Part shown: piece after piece, positions 9,482 through 19,019 of the stretch
Layout of the letters: each line of letters starts with the position of its first letter
Position numbering within the stretch: the first letter of the stretch is position 1
Assembly (NCBI GenBank): GCA_003427395.1
Contig: BFEA01000889.1
Location: 255,749-294,149, forward strand
Direction of reading: 5' to 3'
Source of the DNA: Chara braunii
Taxonomy: Eukaryota > Streptophyta > Charophyceae > Charales > Characeae
Length of the DNA stretch: 38,401 bases
The notes under the pieces: generated by a model
The model's database searches: none
Told to the model about the DNA's origin: nothing
The model's input: only the letters and a program-made list of their open reading frames with translations
Made by a program: the position numbers and the translations under genes

Positions 9482-9724
9482 GTGCAACAGTACTATCCCT
9501 TGTGTAACCCTGAAACAAGCCAACAACGCCGCGAGCAAAAGAACTCGTACCATCCAATGATTGTGCAACAGTACTATCCCTTGTGCAACCCTGAAACAAG
9601 CCAACAACGTCGCGAGCAAAAGATCTCGTACCATCCAACGACTGTGCAACAGTACCATACCTTGTGCAACCCTGGAACAAGCCAACAGCGCCGTGAGCAA
9701 CAGATCTCGTACCATCCAACGACG
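9482..9724. repeat. 81-bp unit, three exact-length copies
   Basis: Units start at 9482, 9563 and 9644 with GTGCAACAGTA, each 81 bp (27 codons), with only scattered substitutions and no indels. On the plus strand they read as 27-residue repeats containing QQYYPLCNPETSQQRREQK and SYHP. On the minus strand they read as repeats containing GLFQGCTR. Both strands stay open across the array because the unit length is a multiple of three. No spacers or variable sections are present, so this is not a CRISPR array. Confidence 0.95.
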
Positions 9725-9739
9725 AGTAATAGCAGATAG

Positions 9740-10640
9740 ACAAATACAGAAAAGAAGAAGGAACAAAGAAAAAAGAAGGAAGGATATAAGAGTAAAGATA
9801 AGAGAAAAGAATAGGAATAAACCGTAGATTTCTCCCAACCTCCCTACTTACCTATTTAGAATGCAGTTGAAGCAGACAATGATGATGAAGCAGAACTCGG
9901 ATCTCAACACTACTGACAAAAAGATAATGATGATGAAGAGCTCGTATGTTGACGCACTGGACTCATATGTCGTAACAACTTGTAAAAAAAACGATGATGA
10001 TGATGAAGAGTTCTCAAGTCGACAACTGATGATATGAAGTATGTACTCTTGCTGGTGATGATTGCTCCTGATTAGCGCACAGATGATGATATGAAGTATG
10101 TAATATTGTCGGTGATGAATACTCCTGATTGGCGCACAGATAAAGCATTACGGTTGAACTTCGAAGACCACCCACTCAATCTTCCCCAACAGTCCTCCTC
10201 CCACCCCTTGAGACACACCGTACTCCTCTTCTTCTCGCAATGGACCGACCTCCTCCACCTAGATTCGCAAGACGAAGAGTACTAGTGCTTGCTCCTGAAA
10301 CACCACTCAAGTCGAAGCAGTATTCCCCTCCATTGGCCATGCTGGCCGGCAGCATCACACACGTGAAGCAAGAGGCAAGGAGATGGCACTAACGTGCTTT
10401 CAACAGTCAGAGGAAAAGAGGTGGTGAGGTAGTAGCCATAGATCACCATCCACTCCATCCCCACCCACGCTCACCATCGCTCGGGCTCATCATCTTGCAC
10501 GAACACACGGACTTGCACCCTCACTAGCATCCCCGCGCGAGCACCCTCCCTGCAACGCGCATGCAACAAAGCGCGCGGACACCGCGACCGTCGTACAAAA
10601 TGATGGCGTCCGTGCGCCAGGCTTAGCGCTAGCGGGGGCG
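9740..10640. other. No gene; GATGATGA-rich repeats
   Basis: GATGATGA motifs recur at intervals between 9870 and 10090. The phrase ATGATATGAAGTATGTA followed by GGTGATGA, ACTCCTGATT or GCTCCTGATT, and GCGCACAGAT is duplicated at about 10029 and 10088, about 60 bp apart. The part from 10490 to 10640 is CpG-rich and contains the palindrome TAGCGCTA. No coding sequence is supported. Confidence 0.5.
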
Positions 10641-11165
10641 CCATTGTGTCCTCTCTTGTCCACTTGTATATGGACCTAACAGAAAGTTGTACGATACCTA
10701 CTCGTCCCTAAAGACGATCAAACAAGCCAAGACGGAGTCAGAGAGAGTGGGAGATTGCTCAGACCTCTCTCCTCAAGGACTTCGTCGGTATATCCGATCA
10801 GCAAGCAACGTTCTGCCGTCTGCATCTCAGTACTCTGTTATGTGCTACCAAGTGAACAGTACTTGGTCTCGTATTACCAAGTGAGCAATATTTAATCTCA
10901 TGTTATCGAGTGAAAACAATGTGTCGTACTATCAAATAAACGGTATTCAGTACCTTGCTAAGTATTTGGTATTCAGTGATATGTCAATTCAACAACATCA
11001 AGTCATCTTATCGAAAGACCTCAAACAAGGTCAGTCGTCATTCAGTTGTTTCTTATCTGTAATAGAGGTCAGTGTAAATCAGACAGCGCTTTCAACAGAG
11101 GACACTGAGATCAGTTTCAACACTCACATTTAGCCCATGAGTACGGTTCAGTTGCTTCCCATCTA
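10640..11165. other. Short degenerate repeats, no gene
   Basis: Between 10830 and 10980 a phrase of the type TACCAAGTGAACAGTACTTG recurs at roughly 37-40-bp spacing with heavy variation (ACCAAGTGAGCAATA, ATCGAGTGAAAACAA, ATCAAATAAACGGTA). No coding gene was recognised. Confidence 0.4.
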
Positions 11166-11169
11166 GACG

Positions 11170-11508
11170 CCAGTTTTGGCCAGGCTTAACCGGATTGCTT
11201 TCAACGATGTCTTCCGATATCAATATGCCAGTGTCGTTGGCTTCAGGCAAAGGGATCTGTGAGTCTTTGTTGTCCTCACCAAGTTTGCACGCGGCATTGT
11301 CCACGATCTGAAGTCGTACATGAAGAAGGGCAAGGAATCTCATGACCTTTTTGACTCGGTTTGGATCTCAGCAGCCAAGTACCTTGAGGAGAAAGAAAGA
11401 GCGTTTGATGAGAATGGGACAAAGCTGATCTGCAGCTTCAGACCGAAGCTCTATACTGACTATTCCAAGCCTCCAGTACCTTTCACTTTCACGGATGGTT
11501 CCTGCTAG
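11170..11508 (+). pseudogene. Coding-like stretch with one in-frame stop, unknown
   Basis: The plus-strand frame reads coherently from about 11170 to a TAG at 11506-11508, broken only by TGA at 11260-11262. Visible segments include RIAFNDVFRYQYASVVGF before the stop, and KFARGIVHDLKSYMKKGKE, FDSVWISAAKYLEEKERAFD and KLYTDYSKPPVPFTF after it. Amino-acid texture is that of a real globular protein (mixed charged and aromatic residues, no simple repeats). A GTGAGT overlaps the stop and a CACCAAG follows, but the implied intron would be only 26 nt, so I favour a nonsense mutation. The opposite strand also has an 83-codon frame. I do not recognise the family. Confidence 0.4.
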
Positions 11509-11509
11509 G

Positions 11510-12600
11510 GAGACTTGGTAGATCTAGCCAATCGGTATGTCTCACCTGCAGTGATTACGAGGCGGTGACAGAACCCTCAGATTTTCAGCATCTCAGACGA
11601 GAAATTTTATCTCAACCATATTTTCCTACCTTATGGAAGGAGTTTTGTGCTATGGTTGATTTTTGTATCATAGGACTCGGATAAAAATGCTCGGAGCTAG
11701 CAGGCTTCAGGTGACTCTACATTCAGAGGCCACAACCTCAGAGAGTACGGAGACATGGTACGAAGCACGGAAAACGCACAGTAAAATGAGAGATTGAGAG
11801 TGTGATTTAGAGGGATGAGTGAAGACTCGAGATTAGTGTTGGTCATGCTCTCTTCTTGTGTACTTCCTGAGATTATTATGAGTTTTCATTCTTCTCTCAT
11901 TTATTTACTTGTCTCTGTTCGGGTCAGTCGGTCTTGCTTCATTTACATTGCCCTTGTTTGCTGATCTTGTTTGCTGATAATCGTGTCACAGTTCTCAAAA
12001 TTAAAAATCGGCAAAATGGATGCATGCATAACATATCAGACTTTTATTATTATTATTCGCATAATTTCTTTTTGTTCTGAATCAAAATAAAAGATTCCTA
12101 AGACCAGTGACCAGCGAAGATCGCAATGGAAGGGTCTCGCTCGAAGTCGGACGCGCACAACAGGAAGGGATTTGCTTTAATTAATTTATTTTATTTATTG
12201 CAAAATTTTACAAAATCCTACGTGACAACCTGTCGTTTTTTTGGTCGCCTGAAGTGGCCTGACTAAAAACAAGTGCGAAAAAAATGGTTGTTGCCGAGGA
12301 CATGAAAAATTTTCGTGTCCGAAACGAGTCTGGGTCAGCAACCGCTTTGAGCCTTTGATTACGACTTGAGAACTGTTGACAATATTCTGATTTTCAGGTC
12401 AGCCCTGACGTCTTGATTGAGTTATTAATATTTTTGGAAATTCTAGTTGTTAATTGAGTCTTATCTCTTCATATGTGAAGTACCACACTGGACTGGAGAT
12501 GGAGACTGATATTATTCAGTGAGGAAGATCAGGCTTGATCACAGGTGTGCCTTATGAGCCCTTGACGTTCCTGAAGCACTGAGAGAGAAGAAAAAGTTAA
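11510..12600. other. No gene recognised
   Basis: AT-rich in parts (12030-12240), with no repeat array and no frame that I can support. Confidence 0.3.
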
Positions 12601-12611
12601 CTACTGATGCA

Positions 12612-12872
12612 TTGAAAGAACTTTCAAAAGTTATTATTAAAGGAACATTTTCTTATAAGTATGAGCATTGTTGGGTCTATCGTTCTGACAATTCGACCAT
12701 CTGTGTAGTGTTGATTCGTTTTTTGGAAGGGAATATCTATGATATTTGTCCTTATGTCAAAAAGAGAGGCTGCAACGAAGGTGAGTCCTTTAATTGGTTA
12801 TGGGAAATTGTTGTTCAGTCTACCTACGATAAAAAGGCAGATCTAATCAGGCGAAAGAAGAGAGTGGAATAG
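12612..12872 (+). pseudogene. Unknown repeated-domain protein, copy 1
   Basis: A frame of 86 codons with Y-E near its start (KYEHC), then a hydrophobic strand (ICVVLIRF), NIYDICPYV and an IVV-containing helix ending in basic residues. The pattern lines up with three downstream frames: a [KR]YE start, a beta-like stretch ending in F, then D-x-x-[DN]-V-x-I-Y and a final amphipathic segment. This copy is the most divergent (YDICPY instead of YDVRIY). A stop follows and the next copy starts about 490 bp later, so the copies do not form one open frame. Function is unknown, and I see no catalytic motif. Confidence 0.4.
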
Positions 12873-13145
12873 GTGTTAATACCTGTAACCCATGAGACAA
12901 TTTCAATTCCTCATATTCCTGACAACTACTATAACGGAACTAATTGATTATCAATAATCAACATGACACTGAAGTGGAAAAAATGAGAGAGTTGTCATGA
13001 GAGCAAGAGAAACTTCAGCAGAGGAAATGAAACTAGAAAAAATTAAAATTTGTCAGAGGTTCAGGTCCAGGTAAGGAAAAAGTTGACTGCCTCATGAGAT
13101 CACTGCATGTTTTAAGTGAGAAATAAGTGTTCCCTTAGTCAAGTA

Positions 13146-13368
13146 TGAGATGGTCGAGAGTGAATGGGAGCAGGAACGGTTCTATGTCCTGACATTCTAC
13201 TTTACGAACTTTGATATATATGATGTAAGAATTTATGTTCATAAAGAAAGAAGTGTTGACGTTGTGTATGAGAGATGTTGGGGATTTGCCGAGGAAGTTG
13301 TACTGAAAGAAAAACAACGATTTGAGAGAGAAAATAAGTGCTTCTTTGGATCTACTCTCTGTCTTTAA
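13146..13368 (+). pseudogene. Unknown repeated-domain protein, copy 2
   Basis: It starts at VKYEMVES, then FYVLTFYFTNFDIYDVRIYV, followed by a charged stretch, CWGFAEEVVLKEKQRFE and a stop. This is the clearest copy of the domain and may serve as a reference. The segment FYFxNFDxYDVRIYV aligns with copy 3 (CYFIDLDEFNVGIC) and copy 4 (IKFLNSDSLDVRIYA). The preceding 270 bp hold several stops in all plus frames. Confidence 0.45.
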
Positions 13369-13608
13369 GGGATATTACCTGATATTTTGTTAAGAAACAA
13401 CTGGTCTGCTGTGATTGAGTTTGCACTGAAAGTGAGAAAAGAGACTAAAAACGCAAATGAGTCATCCATATGTACTTCCAAAAGTGAAACCCTGGTTTTG
13501 GTAGGGAGGAGGATATAGTAGGCTGAGTAAGGAGAAATTCGATAAGTTGCTCAATTCTCTTAATTCTAAAACAAGGAGAATTATGATCCCCTACGAGATT
13601 GTGAGGTA

Positions 13609-13883
13609 TGAGACACTAAAAAATCTGGGATGATGGTATGTATGTCCTTACCTGCTATTTTATTGACCTTGATGAGTTTAACGTTGGGATTTGCACGCCA
13701 CGACATAGATTCGAAGAGTGTAGAAGTGGTCGATGTTGGCAACGAGCATCAGACATTGTGCATTTCGAAAGAAGTAAACTTGAACAAGTAGGGGAGAGCT
13801 TCCCTTGGGGTACCCATACCAGGCCTTTTACTAGGATATTGTCTCCACCTGTCGAAGGGCTTACGTTTTCAAGAAATCATTAA
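13609..13883 (+). pseudogene. Unknown repeated-domain protein, copy 3 (frameshifted)
   Basis: The YE-containing start (VRYETL, about 13605-13622) is in a different frame from the body, which begins MYVLTCYFIDLDEFNVGIC at 13638, so a stop and a frameshift separate them. The body continues with a Cys/Arg-rich segment, RCWQRASDIVHFERSKLEQ, then FPWGTHTRPF. The final W-G-x-x-x-R-x-F matches copy 4 (WGEEIRQFE). The frameshift is direct evidence of decay. Confidence 0.4.
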
Positions 13884-13903
13884 TCAGTCATGATAGATTT
13901 TGT

Positions 13904-14317
13904 ATGAAAGGTGAAGAGGGATCAAAAAGAATACTCTCAGCAGCAAGGATTACTGTTGTGAGAGGTAGACTTTATGAAGTGACTGGGTCCAATAATCCTT
14001 TTGTAATCCTGAGGTATGAGACATGTGTAAGAGGGCGAATAATATTTCACATTCCACTAATCAAATTCCTAAATAGTGATAGCTTGGATGTAAGAATTTA
14101 CGCTTCAGTATGCTTAAAGAAGGAAGTTGATTATTTGGAATGTCGAGTGGGGTCTTATATCAGTCTTATAATAACAAAAGAGTGGTTGAAAAGATTACAG
14201 AGAAAAGTAACTTGGGGAGAAGAAATAAGGCAGTTTGAGAGACTCCCGAATTTCTTAACTACTGACGAATTTAACGACAGGAGAGACTGGTCGTCTCCCA
14301 GGAAGCTATTGCCATAG
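13904..14317 (+). CDS. Unknown repeated-domain protein, copy 4 (longest)
   Basis: A 137-codon open frame, the longest of the four. It has about 30 residues of leader, then LRYETCVRGR, FHIPLIKFLNSDSLDVRIYA, a charged linker, ITKEWLKRLQRKVTWGEEIR and a C-terminal tail ending in DRRDWSSPRKLLP. The shared core is about 75-80 residues. It lies 210 bp from, and opposite in strand to, the end of the gag-protease region, so it may belong to the same mobile element or be a separate insertion. No known family was recognised. Confidence 0.45.
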   Translation: MKGEEGSKRILSAARITVVRGRLYEVTGSNNPFVILRYETCVRGRIIFHIPLIKFLNSDSLDVRIYASVCLKKEVDYLECRVGSYISLIITKEWLKRLQRKVTWGEEIRQFERLPNFLTTDEFNDRRDWSSPRKLLP

Positions 14318-14527
14318 TAGGTAACGCGAGAGAGAGTGACTCCAAATTTATGATAAAATATTTACTCTTAAATACTTTTGAACATCAGTTGGAGATCCCT
14401 GACTACATTCATCCTGAGATCTAGACACTGTCTATAATGGTCGATGATACATGGTACGGTTGAGCAGCTAACACTCGGGGTTGTATTGAAGAGAAAAGTG
14501 GTCAAGACAGAAATGACTTTTCGGATC

Positions 14528-15037
14528 TCAGACAGGAACCTCTCTACTTTGGATCATTTTCACCCCAAAGTCCACTAAGACTCTGATTTTCACCTGATTA
14601 ATGTAGATAGTTAGATACTCACAACCCATGGTTGCGAATCTCATCTTACACCCATGTAAGGTCCTGTTGACTTGGCTGGGGAAGATTGATCCCAGGTAAT
14701 TAACTTTCATCATTTTCTTTTCAATTAACTTCTTGAGTTTCCCTCTCAACTTTGGTGCTAACGTCATGGACTCTTTGAAAGACATAGTCACTTCTGTTTC
14801 TTCTAATATTTTTGTCATTACATCCGTAATTATAGTTTCATCTTTCAACACACTTTTGAGGATAAATTTCCTTTTCTTTCCTTGCTCACTTTTTTTAAAT
14901 TCAGGGTCTAGTTCTTGATCATTAAGAATGTCAATTAGAATCTCTTCGATCTTTCTTCTCTTCCTTTCCTCTATCATTTGTGGCGTAAAGCGTGTTTGAA
15001 AATTTCTCACTTCTCCAAGCATTGAACTGGGTTCCAT
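14528..15037 (-). pseudogene. Retrotransposon protease region (aspartic protease-like)
   Basis: The minus-strand frame of 169 codons starts just inside the upstream stop. Its first 110 residues are Lys/Glu-rich and helical (MIEERKRRKIEEILIDILND, SFKESMTLAP). The last 45 read CEYLTIYINQVKIRVLVDFG, the usual entry to a retropepsin: hydrophobic strands leading to LVDxG. The catalytic triad D-[ST]-G is D-F-G here, so the enzyme would be inactive if this is the true site. The frame stops shortly afterwards. No reverse transcriptase, RNase H or integrase was found farther along the minus strand. It is the 3' member of a broken gag-pro region. Confidence 0.6.
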
Positions 15038-15061
15038 GATGAGTTCCGGTGGGAGATCACC

Positions 15062-15500
15062 CTAAAAAAACATCATGTTGGCCGAACAGGCGGGCTCGTT
15101 AGGAGAAAATGTCACCAACTCATAAGAACTTCGAGAAACAGAACTCTCCCCTAATGATAACCCACTTGAAAAAACCTTATCAGACATGTCTTCCATTAAA
15201 GTTAGGGACTGCACTGGTAATTCGATCAATGAGAAAGGGTCATCGATTTTCTGCAAAAGTTTCTTAACTCCGAGAAACAGAACTCTCCCCTAACGATAAC
15301 CCACTTGAAAAAACCTCATCAAACATGTCTTCCGTTAAAGTTAGGGACTGCAGTGATAATCCGATCAATGAGAAAGGGTCATCGATTTTCTGCAAAAGTT
15401 CCTCAGACAAGTCACCAACGAGGAAGTGGACATTCACATTGACCTTTTTCTTTTTCTTTTTCTTCAATTTCGCTTCATGTTTAAGGGCAAGAAGTCTCAT
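15062..15500 (-). pseudogene. Gag-protease linker with duplicated ~46-aa module
   Basis: Two minus-strand frames carry the same module: LLQKIDDPFSLI, then LQSLTL or VQSLTL, EDM, and VFSSGLSLGESSVSRS. At the DNA level the duplication spans about 139 bp (copies near 15131 and 15272). A poly-Lys run follows LKHEAK in the upstream copy. Stops and a frameshift separate the two copies and separate both from the flanking gag and protease frames. Serine- and acid-rich linkers between zinc knuckle and protease are common in LTR elements, but this module is not one I recognise. Confidence 0.5.
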
Positions 15501-15530
15501 ACATCCAGGATGTCTGGGATCCAGTTTGTT

Positions 15531-15995
15531 TCAGGAACTGTCATAGACATGACAAATTGCATCCTTCTTAGCCACCCTACTTTTCACATCTTCTTCCATA
15601 GGCTTACAGTAGGTGGTAGTATGACCTCCTTCACCACAGTAATAACAGACAATGTTTTTCCTTGGATGATCAACATACTTCTTTCTCTCTCTGTTCTCTT
15701 TTCCACCATTCCCTTCATTCTCAAGGGATCTTAAGGAATTCTCTCTCTTACCATACTTATCATCATCGTCATTTTTTTTTCCATCTTCACTTTCTGTTTT
15801 CTTCCCTTTTTCATCTACAGCATGATTAGCAGACATATAATTGTTCATAACGCGTTGAATAATGTTCTCAGCATTCAAATTGTTCCCTCTATTCATACCA
15901 TTTTCGGTCTCCCAGTCTTTAGCCAATGTGCTGATCTGATCCAATGACCATTTCTTGTGTGAGACCGTAGGCAGAGTTCTGACTATTGTAACCAT
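15531..15995 (-). pseudogene. Gag nucleocapsid region with CCHC zinc knuckle
   Basis: The minus-strand frame of 154 codons contains, near residues 119-132, CYYCGEGGHTTTYC, a perfect C-x2-C-x4-H-x4-C zinc knuckle that binds RNA in Gag nucleocapsid. It is preceded by a highly charged Glu/Lys/Asp linker. The N-terminal part (LPTVSHKKWSLDQISTLAKD) continues from the upstream capsid-like frame after one stop. This identifies the region as an LTR retrotransposon, Ty3/gypsy or Ty1/copia class not resolved. It ends at a stop after CHVYDSS. Confidence 0.8.
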
Positions 15996-16001
15996 TTCAT
16001 C

Positions 16002-16325
16002 TCATCTGAGAGGGTAATGTTGAGCTTGATTGAAAACAATCGGTCTCTCATTATCTGTAAAATCAGTAAGGAAAATATAACATATATGAGCCTCATCCAA
16101 ATACGGGATTCTCCTGGCTGTTCGGATGAAAGTTTGAAGGAAAATATTGAAGGCGTCATACTTAGCTCTCTTGATGTTAAGAAGATCCTTGGTAGTGGTT
16201 GAGACTAAGTCCTTCTCAAGTTCTCTTTTCATTCTCTCTTCGACTTCTTCCCATGTTGTACCCCCTTCAATCAACTCTTCGACAACCAACCTCGAGTAAG
16301 TATCACAATAAGACAGAAAACGCAC
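16002..16325 (-). pseudogene. Gag capsid-like N-terminal fragment
   Basis: The frame of 107 codons reads FLSYCDTYSRLVVEELIEGG, then a WEEVEERMKRELEKD segment and IRTARRIPYLDEAHICYIF. Helical, charged Gag capsid texture with W-E-E-[VL]-x-x-x-[ML]-x-x-E matches the capsid domain of gypsy-type elements. Its 5' side is cut by the first unit of the 91-bp satellite at about 16326, so the true Gag start is lost. One stop separates it from the zinc-knuckle frame. Confidence 0.6.
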
Positions 16326-17170
16326 TTCGGGATTTCGGTGTTTTACTTAGTTTATTTTCTACATATGAAACATTATATCTTGATGCGCTCTCGGTGTTTT
16401 GATACCGAAAATGCACTTCGAGATTCGATGTTTTACTTAGTCCATTTTGTACACCTTGAACATTACATCCCGATGCGCTTTCGGTGTTTCGGTCCCGAAA
16501 ACGCATTTCGGGATTTCGGTGTTTTACTTACTTTATTTTCTATACATGAAACATTATATCCCGATACGCTTTTTGTGTTTCAGTACTGAAAATGTACTTC
16601 GGGATTTCGGTGTTTTACTTAGTTTATTTTCTACATATGAAATATTACATCTCGATGTGCTTTCGGTGTTTCGGTACCGAAAATGCACTTCGGGATTTTG
16701 GTGTTTTACTTAGTTTATTTTTTACATATGAAACATTATATCCGGATGTGCTTTTCGGCGTTTTGGTATCGAAAACACACTTCGAAAGTTTGATGTTTTA
16801 CTTAGTTTATTTTGTACATATTGAACATTATATCCCGATGCGCTTTCGGTGTTTCGGTACCGAAAATGCACTTCGGGATTTCGGTGTTTTACTTAGTTTA
16901 TTTTCTACATATGGAACATTATATCCCGATGAGCTTTTCGGTGTTTCGGTACCGAAAACGCGCTTCAGGATTTCGATGTTTTACTTAGTCCATTTTGTAC
17001 ACCTTGAACATTATATCCCGATGCGCTTTCGGTATTTCGGTACCGAAAACACACTTCGGGATTTCGGTGTTTTACTTAGTTTATTTTTTACATCTTGAAC
17101 ATTATATCCCAATGCGCTTTCGGCGTTTCAGTACCGAAAACGCATTTCGGGATTTTTGTCTTTTACTTAG
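16326..17170. repeat. Ten-copy ~91-bp satellite with palindrome
   Basis: TTTTACTTAG recurs at 16341, 16431, 16522, 16613, 16704, 16796, 16887, 16979, 17070 and 17161, a spacing of 90-92 bp. The unit includes ACATTATATCCCGATGCGCT, TTCGGTGTTTCGGTACCGAA (with the palindrome TTTCGGTACCGAAA) and TTCGGGATTTCGGTG. Several units carry point changes in the palindrome centre (TACTGA, TATCGA, TCCCGA). Long open frames on both strands (up to 168 codons) are repeat artefacts. Confidence 0.95.
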
Positions 17171-17179
17171 GGTCTCGCT

Positions 17180-17436
17180 ACACTACTGTCCAATGTTCAA
17201 ATTGATAAATTAATCCTCGCTACCTTTACTGTGACGATCTACTGTTCATGAATGGATAAGTCACAGCCTGCAAAATTTGTTTCATGGATGGTTTTCAAAG
17301 GAACTCACTGCGTGGTGCTAAATTTGCACAGTGTAGATGGAAAATAGTTTCTGGCGCATGCGATGTTTTGAAAGTATTTTGCTTTTGTTTTTTTTTTGGG
17401 TCTTTTTGCAAACCGATTATAATTTTTCGTTCGAGT
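17180..17436. other. No gene recognised
   Basis: Unique-looking sequence between the satellite and the dispersed repeat at 17437; nothing supported. Confidence 0.3.
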
Positions 17437-17515
17437 ATCAGGCTACGCTGCAAGGCGGGCCGCCCGGGTCACCTTTTTTATTCCGGGCGGAAGGACCCTG
17501 GCTTGCTGCCTGCGA
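17437..17515 (+). repeat. Dispersed GC-rich element, copy A
   Basis: CAGGCTACGCTGCAAGGCGG, then GCCGCCCGGGTCACC, TTCCGGGCGGAAGGACCCTG. It matches copies at 23701 and 28787 (consensus GGCTACCAGCCGGGTCGCCC, GGGTCCAC, TTTGCCCGGGYGGAAGGTCC). Confidence 0.7.
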
Positions 17516-17539
17516 CCTGCATGGCCTGCTATATGGTTG

Positions 17540-18125
17540 GTTCCCTACGTTGTTGCATACTTGTCTGGACTCCTTCTTACGTGCATGTCCATCTGCCCAC
17601 CCACCTTTTTGTCTGTCAAACGTCCGCACCAACTCTGTGTCTGCTTGCATGGTTATCGGTGTATGTACTTAAAAAAAAAAAAATAGTCCTTGCCCTGTAT
17701 TCCTAGCTTGGGCGGATCCCCTACGTGCATGGGCCGTTATCTGTGTGCCCAGCTTACCCCGGGCCTGTGTCTCTGACCTGCCTGAAGCCTGTGCCCCCGA
17801 CCTAACTGAGGTCTGTGTCGCCGACCTGCCCCAAACTTGTCTGCCTGACTTATGTATGACCTTTGCATGGGTGTAAGGCAGGATTCGCATTGGCACCTGG
17901 TCTGCATGCTTGTGCCCCCGACTTCACCTTCGAGCTATGTCCAAGGCTTCTTTCTTCGTCTTGACTGCATGGCTGTTCCGAACCCGAGCCCGCAACCTAC
18001 CCTGGACTTGTGGTCCCGACCTGTGCATCCCGTTGGGTCTGTTTGCCTGTGTCCCTGCGTGCCTACCAGTGTTTGTGCATGCATGCCTGTATCCCTGCGT
18101 GCCTGTCTGCCTGTGCCCGATTATT
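17540..18125. repeat. Degenerate CCTG-rich tandem repeats
   Basis: Units of about 28-30 bp of the type GCCTGTGCCCCCGACCTG recur from about 17761 to 17850 (GACCTGCCTGA, GACCTAACTGA, GACCTGCCCCA, then CTGCCTGACTT), with looser copies at 17905-18120. The minus strand shows a matching ~10-residue repeat (GAQASGRSETQ). Looser CTGCC-rich sequence starts at 17540 and resembles the blocks at 29576 and 36490. Confidence 0.7.
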
Positions 18126-18129
18126 AGAG

Positions 18130-18765
18130 GGACTTTAATTTTTTTTTTTAACTCATGGAAATTTGTGGTTCAATTTCAAAATCCAGAAGGAATAAATAAT
18201 TTGATAATTTTTTATTTTTTTAAATTGTTGCAAATTTTTAGATTAATAAATTAAAAAAGTAAACTCATTTGGTTAGACTGAAATTGTACACCTCATTGCA
18301 TTTCTAATGTGGATGATCTTATGTCAATGATCATGGCATAATCTAGTCAATTTAAATGTTGCTTGTTGGCGGTGATTGTGGGCTCTGATGGACCTACATT
18401 TGTCTGGGTCTACAGGGTCTATGCTGCTAGTGTTTGTTATACACCACCTGATGGCAGTGTGGACCCTTCCCGACAATCTTTTCAAACCTTTTTCAGTAAA
18501 ATAATCGTTACTTGATTCCAATTATACACATACATGCAACGATGAGAGAGATCAGGCAAAACTTTAGAAACTTTAAATTACCAACAATAGAGCCACATTT
18601 ATAGTTACTAAGCGGCGAGCACTTAGCACAAGTCTATAGCACAACCTCTGCTCCCGGTCCTTTTGTTAATTTTTTTTTAATTCTTTACTAGATTGTAAAT
18701 TTAATTTTTAATTGTTGAAGTAAAAAAAAAAAAAAACCGAGCAAAGTTGGGTGAGCTTGTTGTGT
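18130..18765. other. AT-rich spacer, no gene
   Basis: AT-rich with T runs at 18138-18150 and an A run at 18722-18736. Nothing coding is supported. Confidence 0.4.
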
Positions 18766-18768
18766 TCA

Positions 18769-18802
18769 TGTGTGTGTGTGCGTTTGTGTTTGTATGTGTT
18801 TG

Positions 18803-18885
<83 letters not shown>

Positions 18886-18940
18886 CAGAGACAGAGAGAA
18901 AGACGGAGACCGAGACACAGAGCGAGCGAGCGAGCGAGCG

Positions 18941-19003
<63 letters not shown>
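18769..19003. repeat. Compound microsatellite TG / GACAGA / GCGA / GA
   Basis: Successive blocks: (TG)n with T/TT interruptions, GAGACAGAGACAGA, a (GCGA)n run of about six, then about 30 GA. Open frames with poly-Leu/Ser or Arg/Glu runs arise from it. Confidence 0.97.
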
Positions 19004-19004
<1 letters not shown>

Positions 19005-19019
19005 GGAAAGATATATCAT

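Noticed and set aside
9482-9724. Regular repeats resembling a CRISPR array
   Set aside because: Repeats are adjacent 81-bp units with no unique spacers, in eukaryotic-type DNA.
16338-17213. Open frames of up to 168 codons across the satellite
   Set aside because: They follow the 91-bp repeat and its palindromes. Shifted copies of the same peptide appear in several frames.
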